Of a stretch of DNA of 5,228 nt, positions 1-5,227 are shown one piece after another. This stretch comes from Lawsonibacter sp. GTDB lineage: Bacteria; Bacillota; Clostridia; Oscillospirales; Oscillospiraceae. Numbering within the stretch: the stretch's first letter is position 1; the number at the start of each line of letters is the position of its first letter. A model generated the notes under the pieces. That model saw only the letters and a list, made by a program, of their open reading frames with translations, had not been told where the DNA came from and made no database searches. The position numbers were made by a program, and so were the translations under genes. The stretch is taken from NCBI GenBank assembly GCA_022798155.1, contig JAAWLY010000152.1, forward strand, positions 1-5,228, written 5' to 3'.

Positions 1-301
1 CGTACAGCTCGCAGAACACCAGCTCCCAGTTGAATTTCTGCTCCTTCTCGTTCCAGTCCACCGGACAGCCCCGGCCCTGGTCCTCCACCTGGATGGAGCC
101 ATCCTCGAAGCGGGTGACGGTAATCAGAGAGCCGTGGCCCTCCCGGGCCTCGTCAATGGCGTTGGACATGATCTCGAACACGGCGTGCTCGCAGCCCTCC
201 AGGCCGTCGGAGCCGAAAATCACCCCCGGGCGCTTGCGCACCCGGTCGGCCCCCTTCAGGGCGGAGATGGAGTCGTTGCCGTAATTTTTCTTCTGTGCCA
301 T
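1..301 (-). CDS. Type IIA DNA topoisomerase subunit B (ParE/GyrB-like), N-terminal part only
   Basis: This is the first 100 codons of an ATPase subunit of a type IIA topoisomerase (topoisomerase IV or gyrase), which uses ATP to drive strand passage and control supercoiling or decatenation; the rest lies beyond the left edge. The translation begins MAQKKNYGNDSISALKGADR and shows the family's VRKRPG motif (residues 21-26), the GHKL N-box EIMSNAIDEA (about 43-52) with the Mg-ligand region E43/N47, and the G1 box DQGRGCPV (about 74-81), followed by a segment ending VFCELY that corresponds to the LTVLHAGGKF stretch of classical GyrB. Start ATG at 301 has GAGG about 7 bases upstream and a promoter at 338-346. 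The G1 box reads DQGRG rather than gyrase DNGRG; B. subtilis ParE has DRGRG, so a ParE-type paralogue is slightly favoured, but ParE and GyrB cannot be separated from this fragment. Confidence 0.92.
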   Translation of the reverse strand, partial: MAQKKNYGNDSISALKGADRVRKRPGVIFGSDGLEGCEHAVFEIMSNAIDEAREGHGSLITVTRFEDGSIQVEDQGRGCPVDWNEKEQKFNWELVFCELY

Positions 302-337
302 GATGATACCTCATTTTCCTCTTAGGCATAAAAACCC

Positions 338-346
338 AATATAACA
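338..346 (-). promoter_or_regulatory. Extended -10 promoter of the topoisomerase gene
   Basis: On the minus strand the sequence reads TGTTATATT: a TG dinucleotide, one base, then the -10 hexamer TATATT (338-343). No good -35 hexamer is present at 16-18 bases, which fits an extended -10 promoter. The predicted start of transcription is near 331, leaving a leader of roughly 30 bases before the ATG at 301. Confidence 0.5.
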
Positions 347-512
347 ATTTACATCTTATCAGAAAGATGGGGGAAAAGTCAAGGGATGTTCAGGGGCGGA
401 TGTGATGGCATATCACCGCAGTCCATCTCCCCGGCGGAAACTGCGGGCCATACAAAGCATACCGCATAAAACCGGCGAAACCGCGCAAACTGACGGGAAA
501 GGGGAGAAAAAC

Positions 513-980
513 ATGGAATGTTTTCAAGTGTTAGAGGCTGGAGAGGGTATCGAGGCGGCCATTCTCCGGGGGCTGGCCGCCCGGGGCGGCCTGGGAGGCC
601 GGTGCGTCAGTGGAAACCACCCGGCTCTGCTGGTGGTCTCCCCCCAAGCGGCGGCCAGAGGGCTGCGGCTGCCCCAGCGCTGCCGCACCGTACTGCTGCC
701 GGGGGGAATGGGGGGAAATCCGCCCCAGGCGGCCAGCGCCATCAGCTACGGGGCCTCCCCCCGGGACAGCCTGACCATCTCCAGCCGGGAGGGAAATACC
801 CTGTGGGCCGCCCTCCAGCGGGAGGTGGTCACTGTCAGCGGCCGGGTGGTGGAGCGCCAGGAGTTCCCCCTGACCCTGCGGCCCGGGGAGGAGGAGCTGG
901 CCGCCCTGGCCGTCGCCGGGGCGCTGACCCTGCTGGACGTACCCCCGGAGGAACTGGCCCAGCCCTCCTCCGGCCCCTGA
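513..980 (+). CDS. Conserved hypothetical protein, 155 aa, function unknown
   Basis: I do not recognise a named function. The start at 513 is chosen because GGGGAG (501-506) lies 6 bases upstream; the frame stays open back to 402, but that 37-residue extension is basic, low in complexity and lies in what looks like a leader. The protein has no membrane segment or signal peptide. It shows two hydrophobic beta-like strands, ALLVVSP (38-44) and CRTVLLPG (57-64), then a distinctive block ISYGASPRDSLTISS (77-91), LQRE (101-104) and ERQEFPLTL (114-122). From memory, hypothetical proteins of other Clostridia carry a similar YG-x3-K/R-x-T/S-x-T-x-SS block followed by LQR and a QEF/PQE element, so this is probably a real, soluble cytoplasmic family; that resemblance is unverified. 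A sample row is 77% GC. It is divergent from the topoisomerase gene and convergent with the LtaS-like gene, so it appears to be monocistronic; no clear promoter could be picked. Confidence 0.75.
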   Translation: MECFQVLEAGEGIEAAILRGLAARGGLGGRCVSGNHPALLVVSPQAAARGLRLPQRCRTVLLPGGMGGNPPQAASAISYGASPRDSLTISSREGNTLWAALQREVVTVSGRVVERQEFPLTLRPGEEELAALAVAGALTLLDVPPEELAQPSSGP

Positions 981-997
981 CCGGCAGTTGACGTGTC

Positions 998-1032
998 AAG
1001 CGCGTCCCCGGCAACGTACCGGGGACGCGCTT
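998..1032. terminator. Strong hairpin between convergent genes, likely bidirectional terminator
   Basis: A perfect 14-bp inverted repeat (998-1011 and 1019-1032, starting AAGCGCGTCC) with a 7-base loop lies 17 bases after the stop of the plus-strand gene and 4 bases past the stop of the minus-strand gene at 1037. The T tract is poor on both strands (TTTGGTTT on plus, none on minus), so termination is inferred mainly from the very stable stem and the convergent position. Confidence 0.7.
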
Positions 1033-1036
1033 TGGT

Positions 1037-2911
1037 TTATGAATTGGGTTTGATCTCGTGTTCCCGGTAATACTGCGCCCACTGGAACCGTTGGTAGGCG
1101 TCCAGCGCCTCCCCCTCCAGCCCGTCGGTCAGCACGCTGTCTACCAGGAACCGCCCCTGGGTGTGAAGCAGCGGGGAGTATGCCCGCATCTCCCGGGACA
1201 GCTGCATAAAGCCCGGGCCCTCCCAGCCGCACTGGTCAAAGAGTTCCTCCATCAGCAGGCACGGGGAGAAATCGCCGCCCTCCCCCGTAAACTCCCGCCC
1301 CAGAACTTCTTTGGCCGCCGAATTGGCCCAAATCAGGTAGGGGGTGGAGTAGTAGTCGTAAACCCCCTCCTGGGTGGACAGATCAAAGGTGACACCCAGC
1401 TCGGTGTAGACCGAGTTGCCGTTGCCCGACCAGGGCTTGTGGTCCCCGAAGAGCACCAGCACCACCGGCTCCTCCATCTCCTCCAACCGCTGAACCGTCT
1501 CCTCCACCGCCTGTATGGTCAGGGATATGCCGTTAAAATAGTTGTTCAGTATGGAGCAGCTCTCCTCGCTCAGCCCCGTCTCCTCCGGGGTCAGGTAGAA
1601 CGCTCCATAGGTGCGCTCCGAGCCGTAGGGGCCGTGGTTCTGATAGGTCACCGAGAAGGAGAAGCAGGGCCCCTCCCTCATCCGCTCCTCCAGCTGGTCC
1701 AGCTCCTTTGTCATAAACAGCCGGTCAGAGTCCGCTACCGCCTGAAAGCCGTCCATAAAGTCGCCATAATAGTTCTCTAAAAAGCGGTAGTCCTGAAAAC
1801 CCAGGTACTCGTTGACATTCTGCCGGTTGTAGAACCAGGCGTACCCCGGGTGGCCGCCAAAGACCTGGTAGCCCTGATTCCGGAAGTACCAGGCGTAAGA
1901 GTCAACCGGGGCCCGGAAGTCCTCGTGGTCGGCGTAGCCGGTGACAAAGGCCCACTCCGTATTCACCGTGCCGCCGGCGAAAATGTTGGTTAGCAGATTG
2001 CCGGACACCGACTTCTCCTCCAATGCGTGCCAGGGGGCGTAGAGCCGCTGGACCCCTTCCTCTCCGGACAGGGCCGGGAAGTCGGTCATGTCGCAGAAGG
2101 CCTCCAGCATAAAGCCCAGCACCGATACCTGCCGGTCCGCGGGAATCTCGCTGTCGGGGTACTCTGCCAGCACCTGGGCCGCCTGGGCCTGGTGATAGCC
2201 CTTGGGCGGGCTGGGAAACAGGTCTTTGCCGCTGCGCAGGAAGGAGTAGACGCACCCCCGGGATACATAGGCCTCCGCCGGCGCCCACTGGTTAATCATG
2301 TCATTGTTGTTGATTCTCCAGTAAATTGTATCGCTGCTATAAGGGCCGGCCAGCGCCACCGCGATCAGCGCCAGACAGCTGGCCGCCCCAAGGGTACGGA
2401 CCTTCAGCCCCCGCAGCCCTCGGGGCATAAAGATCAGCGTGAAGAGCAGTCCCACCGCAAAACAGCCCAGCCCAAGCTGAATCAGCCGGTTAAGCTCCAG
2501 CTCATACCCCCCCACAATGTCCCCCGCCTCCATCACCAGCCGCAGGTCCACGGCCAGCAGGGGGTCGGTGCGCAGGCGGATCTTGAAATAGTTCACCACG
2601 GCGATGGCCATAGAGGGAATAAAGCTGCCCAGATAAGCCGCCCAGGCCCGGCGGAACAGGAAATAAAACAGCCAGATCAGCAGCACGGGAAACAGGCAGT
2701 TCAGGGCCAGCAGCAGCGGGCTGCTTAAAAAACGCTTGAACAGCAGAACGCCGCTGACCGACTGGCAGGTAAAGGCGGAAAACACCAGGGTCAGCAGCCC
2801 AACGCAGCAGCCCAGCCCCGTCAGCGCCACAGCCATCCAGATATGGTGGGCCAGCCTGCAGCCCTCCGGCGCCTCCGGAGGAAGGCGGAGCATGTAGTAT
2901 AGTTTCTTCAT
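1037..2911 (-). CDS. LTA synthase (LtaS) family membrane sulfatase / phosphoglycerol transferase
   Basis: Predicted membrane enzyme that transfers glycerophosphate from phosphatidylglycerol outside the cell, as in lipoteichoic acid synthesis; the exact polymer made is inferred from family only. The 624-aa length matches LtaS proteins. About five membrane segments (near 24-47, 64-86, 92-108, 143-162, 173-190) precede an extracellular sulfatase-fold domain. Catalytic residues line up with S. aureus LtaS: metal ligand E270 in FMLEAF (E255), nucleophile T315 in GGTVNTEW (T300), R363 in FYNR (R356), H426 in YQNHGPY (H416), and D490-H491 in FGDHKP (D475-H476). The stretch from about 109 to 136 (KIRLRTDPLLAVDL) is the cytoplasmic linker typical of this family. 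ATG 2911 is preceded by GGGAG 8 bases upstream. It stands alone, with its own promoter (2967-2995), and no teichoic-acid partner gene is next to it. No missing residue or frameshift is visible, so it should be active. Confidence 0.93.
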   Translation of the reverse strand: MKKLYYMLRLPPEAPEGCRLAHHIWMAVALTGLGCCVGLLTLVFSAFTCQSVSGVLLFKRFLSSPLLLALNCLFPVLLIWLFYFLFRRAWAAYLGSFIPSMAIAVVNYFKIRLRTDPLLAVDLRLVMEAGDIVGGYELELNRLIQLGLGCFAVGLLFTLIFMPRGLRGLKVRTLGAASCLALIAVALAGPYSSDTIYWRINNNDMINQWAPAEAYVSRGCVYSFLRSGKDLFPSPPKGYHQAQAAQVLAEYPDSEIPADRQVSVLGFMLEAFCDMTDFPALSGEEGVQRLYAPWHALEEKSVSGNLLTNIFAGGTVNTEWAFVTGYADHEDFRAPVDSYAWYFRNQGYQVFGGHPGYAWFYNRQNVNEYLGFQDYRFLENYYGDFMDGFQAVADSDRLFMTKELDQLEERMREGPCFSFSVTYQNHGPYGSERTYGAFYLTPEETGLSEESCSILNNYFNGISLTIQAVEETVQRLEEMEEPVVLVLFGDHKPWSGNGNSVYTELGVTFDLSTQEGVYDYYSTPYLIWANSAAKEVLGREFTGEGGDFSPCLLMEELFDQCGWEGPGFMQLSREMRAYSPLLHTQGRFLVDSVLTDGLEGEALDAYQRFQWAQYYREHEIKPNS

Positions 2912-2966
2912 TGGAGTCTCTCCCTATGTAATGGACTTCGTCTGTCCTCAGGCAGGCGTTTTGTCT

Positions 2967-2995
2967 ATTTTAGCGAATTATGTCCAACTTTGCAA
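2967..2995 (-). promoter_or_regulatory. Sigma-A type promoter of the LtaS-family gene
   Basis: Minus strand reads TTGCAA (-35, 2990-2995), a 17-base spacer, then TAAAAT (-10, 2967-2972). The predicted start of transcription is near 2960, giving a leader of about 48 bases before ATG 2911. It lies downstream of the HTH gene's terminator, so the LtaS-like gene is likely transcribed separately from the DUF2975 operon. Confidence 0.65.
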
Positions 2996-3023
2996 GGGAA
3001 AGAATCTGCGTAATCACGCCCAC

Positions 3024-3057
3024 AGAGAAACTGTCTTGCCCCGCCGCCGGCAGACAG
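3024..3057 (-). terminator. Rho-independent terminator after the DUF2975/HTH operon
   Basis: On the minus strand CTGTCTGCC (3049-3057) pairs with GGCAAGACAG (3031-3040), a 9-bp stem with one bulged A and an 8-base G/C loop, followed by TTTCTCT (3024-3030). It begins 16 bases after the HTH stop codon at 3074. The T tract is interrupted, so strength is uncertain. Confidence 0.6.
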
Positions 3058-3073
3058 GACAGCTAAGCCTTGG

Positions 3074-3283
3074 TCAGTCCTCAGACGCTTCATACTCCAA
3101 AATGTCCCCGGGCTGGCAGTTTAAAACCTTGCAGATAGCATCCAGAGTGCTGAATCGGATAGCCTTCACTTTTCCCGTTTTTAAATAGGAGAGATTGACG
3201 TTGGATATGCCCACCTGGGCGGCCAGGTCGTTGAGGCGCATTTTCCGGTCTGCCAGCACCCGATCAAGGCGAATAATAATCAT
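3074..3283 (-). CDS. Small Cro/C1-type HTH regulator (YozG-like, HTH_26 type)
   Basis: A 69-residue, single-domain DNA-binding protein, probably a dimeric cytoplasmic repressor or activator. The helix-turn-helix is visible as LNDLAAQVGIS (17-27) followed by the recognition helix NVNLSYLKTG (28-37), then the conserved tail FSTLDAICKVLNCQPGDILEY (44-64) that marks this compact Xre subfamily. There is no effector domain. Its ATG overlaps the stop of the DUF2975 gene as ATGA, and the nearest Shine-Dalgarno match (GAGGT, 3296-3300) is 12 bases away, so translation is probably coupled to the upstream gene. DUF2975 membrane proteins paired with this kind of HTH protein recur widely in Firmicutes (B. 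subtilis yoaS-yozG is the comparison I have in mind); the membrane protein is thought to act with the regulator, but the signal is unknown. Autoregulation through the palindrome at 3953-3971 is an inference from position. Confidence 0.9.
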   Translation of the reverse strand: MIIIRLDRVLADRKMRLNDLAAQVGISNVNLSYLKTGKVKAIRFSTLDAICKVLNCQPGDILEYEASED

Positions 3284-3906
3284 AACGTGTGATCTACCTC
3301 ATCCTGCAAATGAACCCCGTAGCGGATGATATACGCGGCCACGATAAACGCAATGGAGGGAACCACCGTATCCAGCATATGCTGCCCCGTGGCAATGGAC
3401 ACCCCGCCGTCGGAGATAAGGTTGGTGAGCCAGCAGATCAGCAGCTTAAGGAACGGGACAAACACAGCCACCGAAAACTGGATCAGTCCGTAATAGAGCA
3501 GATAGAAAGCGTTTTGTTCCGTGAAAATCTGGCCCCCGTGTATGTTGGAGCACACACGGCTCAAAAACCAGAGCGCCAGCATGATGGGAACCGTATGGAC
3601 GGCGTACATCAGCGAAAGCCCAAGCTGAATGGTCCCATCAACCTGGTCGTCGTCATTCGTCCATACATGAATTTCATCGCTTATGTGGACGGTCATCCCC
3701 CGGGAATGGGAGCTGTGGTCCTCCTCCGCGTATATTGCGCGCTCATAGCGCCCCGCATGTGTGTGGAGGATGAAGGTCTGGCGGCCTATAAAGCTGAAGA
3801 CTGTGCATAGGGCCAAAAGGCCGATCCCCAAATAGCAGACAAATTCCATCAACCTGGCGGTGGATTTCGCAAATCGCTCATTTACAAGTTTCTGAATAAA
3901 CCTCAT
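3280..3906 (-). CDS. DUF2975 membrane protein (YoaS-like)
   Basis: A 208-aa integral membrane protein of unknown function. Four membrane segments are visible (about 21-40, 96-116, 137-162, 178-196), and the family signature NIHGGQIFTEQNA (121-133) matches the N-x-x-x-G-x-x-FT-x-x-NA loop of DUF2975. Between segments 1 and 2 lies a roughly 55-residue polar loop rich in His and acidic residues (AEEDHSSHSRG at 60-70; TNDDDQVDG at 83-91), likely extracytoplasmic. The start is set at ATG 3906 because GAGGTG (3913-3918) lies 6 bases upstream; the longer frame would begin at a GTG inside that Shine-Dalgarno site. It is first in a two-gene operon with the HTH gene (4-base overlap) under the promoter at 3925-3953. 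By analogy with other pairs it may sense or modulate the HTH regulator at the membrane, but this is not shown by the sequence. Confidence 0.88.
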   Translation of the reverse strand: MRFIQKLVNERFAKSTARLMEFVCYLGIGLLALCTVFSFIGRQTFILHTHAGRYERAIYAEEDHSSHSRGMTVHISDEIHVWTNDDDQVDGTIQLGLSLMYAVHTVPIMLALWFLSRVCSNIHGGQIFTEQNAFYLLYYGLIQFSVAVFVPFLKLLICWLTNLISDGGVSIATGQHMLDTVVPSIAFIVAAYIIRYGVHLQDEVDHTL

Positions 3907-3924
3907 AGTTATCACCTCAGGTCT

Positions 3925-3953
3925 ATAATACCATGCTAATTCTCCTTCGTCAA
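3925..3953 (-). promoter_or_regulatory. Strong sigma-A promoter of the DUF2975/HTH operon
   Basis: Minus strand has TTGACG (-35, 3948-3953), a 17-base spacer, and TATTAT (-10, 3925-3930), preceded by an extended -10 TG (ATGGTATTAT). Both hexamers match consensus at 5 of 6 positions. The predicted start of transcription falls near 3918, at the first base of the Shine-Dalgarno site, so the leader would be only about 12 bases. Confidence 0.8.
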
Positions 3954-3971
3954 TAAATATTTAATATTTAT
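3953..3971. promoter_or_regulatory. AT-rich perfect palindrome abutting the -35, candidate operator
   Basis: ATAAATATT (3953-3961) and AATATTTAT (3963-3971) are perfect inverted 9-bp arms around one central base. The palindrome shares one base with the -35 hexamer of the DUF2975/HTH operon, the position expected for autoregulation by the HTH protein encoded in that operon. Binding is inferred only from position and symmetry; an AT-rich UP-like element is the alternative. Confidence 0.45.
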
Positions 3972-3989
3972 CGTTAGATTTTTATCGTT
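3967..3989. repeat. Two direct repeats of TTTATCGTT, 14 bp apart
   Basis: TTTATCGTT occurs at 3967-3975 and 3981-3989. The first copy overlaps the right arm of the palindrome at 3953-3971 and the second touches the stop codon of the truncated hydrolase frame. They could be accessory regulator sites upstream of the DUF2975/HTH promoter. Confidence 0.5.
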
Positions 3990-4912
3990 TATTGTTGGCA
4001 GGGACCCGATACAAAAATCGCCCGCCGGGACGCGGCCGAGGCAGCTGCGTCCCAACAGGCGAAAGCCGTGTTGGTCATCCAATAGAGTGTTAGACAGTCA
4101 AGAATATCGTCCATCGTCAATAGCGGCCAATCGCTCCAAGCGTGATATTTTTCCGTAATCCATGAGGCCATTCCCGCAGGGGAGTCACTAAGCATATACG
4201 CCAATGTCTGGGGCTTGGTGCTGTTTATGCTGATATATGCCCCCTCCATGCGGGTCCATTCCTTGGCGCGGCGCTTATAATCCCGTTCTGTTGGTGTGAG
4301 TGTTTCATCTGGTGCATCCACAAGCTCCCCCGCAAACCCTACATCAGTGATGTGGATACCCCTGACCTCGTCCGGATAGCGCGCAGCGAGATAGCAGGTC
4401 ACGCCCCTGCCCATGTCCCCGCCGGATGCCGCATATTCTTGATAGCCCAACACTTCTGTCATAAGCCTATGCCACAATTCAGCAACTTCTGCATTATTAA
4501 AGAAACCTTTTGCCGGCAATGTTGAAAATGCAAAACCAGGGAGTGACGGCACTACAAGGTCAAAGTCAGAAAGCAGAGGAAACACCTTTGTATAGCGCAG
4601 GAAACTATCTGGCCATCCATGTGTCAACAGCAGTGGCAGAGAGCCTCTATGGGAACTTTGAATGTGAAAGAAATGGATCGTTACCCCACCCAATTTGCAG
4701 ATAAACTGCGGATATTGGTTTAGCTCTTTCTCCTTGCGGCTCCAGTTATAACCGTCACGCCAGTACGCCAGAAGCGATGAAAGATATTGATTGTCTGTTC
4801 CCAGCGTCCAGTTTTCTTTTTCCAACGATTTTGGCAGTCTTGTATAGCTAATTCGGCGGTGAAGTTCCTCAAATTGTTGATTGTCAAAATGAATGCAAAA
4901 TCCTTTTCTCAT
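3989..4912 (-). pseudogene. Epoxide hydrolase-like alpha/beta hydrolase, C-terminus lost (probable pseudogene)
   Basis: Related to microsomal-type epoxide hydrolases, which open epoxides through a covalent Asp ester. From ATG 4912 the frame has 307 codons: an N-terminal EHN domain (about 3-110, FEELHRRISYTRLP), oxyanion motif HGWP (98-101), SLPGFAFS (123-130), nucleophile D166 in GGDMG (164-168), and a cap segment with STKPQTLAY, DSPAGMASWITEKYHAWSD and LYWMTNTAF. Family members run about 380-390 residues; here similarity stops near residue 284, so the charge-relay acid and the catalytic His of the GGHF-type motif are absent. The last 23 codons are encoded by a terminator hairpin and its T tract (4013-4062). 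ATG 4912 is chosen because GGAGGGGGG (4923-4931) precedes it and the promoter at 4953-4981 lies inside the longer GTG frame starting at 5005. GC is about 46% in sample rows, below the left half. Hydrolytic activity is unlikely; acquisition by transfer is plausible. Confidence 0.85.
4013..4062 (-). terminator. Intrinsic terminator inside the hydrolase reading frame
   Basis: On the minus strand CGCCTGTTGGGACGC (4047-4061) pairs with GCGTCCCGGCGGGCG (4019-4033): 15 continuous pairs, three of them G-U, plus an outer U-A pair, a 13-base loop, then TTTTT (4013-4017). The G-U pairs exist only in minus-strand RNA, so the element is oriented with the hydrolase gene. The stop codon of that frame (3989-3991) lies beyond the T tract, so most transcripts should end before it. 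Confidence 0.75.
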
Positions 4913-4952
4913 TTTTGAGAATCCCCCCTCCAAAGCCCGACTTGTCGTTTTC

Positions 4953-4981
4953 AATATAGTAAAAGAAGCATCTGCTGACAA
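4953..4981 (-). promoter_or_regulatory. Sigma-A promoter of the hydrolase-like gene
   Basis: Minus strand reads TTGTCA (-35, 4976-4981), a 17-base spacer, then TATATT (-10, 4953-4958), each 5 of 6 to consensus. The predicted start of transcription is near 4946, about 34 bases before ATG 4912, with the Shine-Dalgarno stretch in between. This rules against the upstream GTG at 5005 as the start. Confidence 0.7.
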
Positions 4982-5027
4982 GGATAAATGTAGAGGGGTA
5001 CTCACTTCCTATGATTCATAAAAAAAT

Positions 5028-5045
5028 GTTGCCAAATCGTTGCCA
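5028..5045. repeat. Tandem GTTGCCA repeats, one helical turn apart
   Basis: GTTGCCA occurs at 5028-5034 and 5039-5045, an 11-bp period, upstream of the hydrolase promoter. A weaker copy (CGTTGC) sits at 5115-5120. Pairs of this kind can be regulator sites or recombinase arm sites; neither can be decided here. Confidence 0.4.
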
Positions 5046-5059
5046 CAGAGGGGGCTAAA

Positions 5060-5085
5060 CCTTGAAAAGTCCAGTCATATCAAGG
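5060..5085. repeat. Short inverted repeat CCTTGA/TCAAGG
   Basis: CCTTGA (5060-5065) and TCAAGG (5080-5085) are 6-bp inverted arms around 14 bases. No T tract follows on either strand, so it is not a terminator. It lies within the possible SpoIIAA-like remnant, next to the GTTGCCA pair. Confidence 0.3.
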
Positions 5086-5178
5086 CTTTCCCGCACTCGG
5101 AAATCACTCCCACTCGTTGCTGGGCATCCTATTCTAACGGATTTTGCTTTAGAAATATGATACCCTGTTCTTTTGATT

Positions 5179-5227
5179 ATTTGATATATCCATATTATCC
5201 AGCCTATACGATGGGCTGTTATCAAAT
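5179..5227. repeat. Nested inverted repeats at the right edge
   Basis: ATTTGATA (5179-5186) and TATCAAAT (5220-5227) are perfect 8-bp inverted arms enclosing a second inverted repeat CAGCC (5200-5204)/GGCTG (5214-5218). The arrangement is asymmetric and has no T tract. It may reflect base composition or a structured site; function is unknown. Confidence 0.3.

Noticed and set aside
401..417. GTGAT-N5-ATCAC inverted repeat resembling a CRP-type site
   Set aside because: Arms are only 5 bp, the spacing does not match the CRP consensus, and no promoter could be placed next to it.
461..489. Three imperfect 9-10 bp tandem units (ACCGCATAAA, ACCGGCGAAA, CCGCGCAAA) ahead of the 513 start
   Set aside because: Identity between units is low and no function is suggested; could be chance.
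402..512. Upstream extension of the 155-aa hypothetical protein to GTG 402 or ATG 405
   Set aside because: The added residues are basic and low in complexity, while ATG 513 has a well-spaced GGGGAG site; the extension probably covers the leader.
1058..1780. Long plus-strand open frame of 240 codons opposite the LtaS-family gene
   Set aside because: It is antisense to a gene with intact catalytic motifs; its translation shows no domain and the frame is explained by high GC on the opposite strand.
2027..2728. Plus-strand open frame of 233 codons
   Set aside because: Also a shadow of the LtaS-family gene, covering its membrane segments; rich in Gln/His/Arg with no recognisable motif.
4510..4704. 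Plus-strand 64-codon open frame within the hydrolase
   Set aside because: Antisense shadow of the hydrolase core; no ribosome site or motif.
4913..5005. N-terminal extension of the hydrolase from GTG 5005
   Set aside because: The promoter at 4953-4981 lies inside it, its ribosome site is only 2 bases from the GTG, and the family N-terminus begins at ATG 4912.
5107..5118. Minus-strand GAGTGGGAGTGA, like the EWE-stop end of guaA, a known integration site
   Set aside because: The preceding bases do not continue as guaA and a stop lies in that frame a few codons upstream, so a 12-base match is not enough to call an attachment scar.
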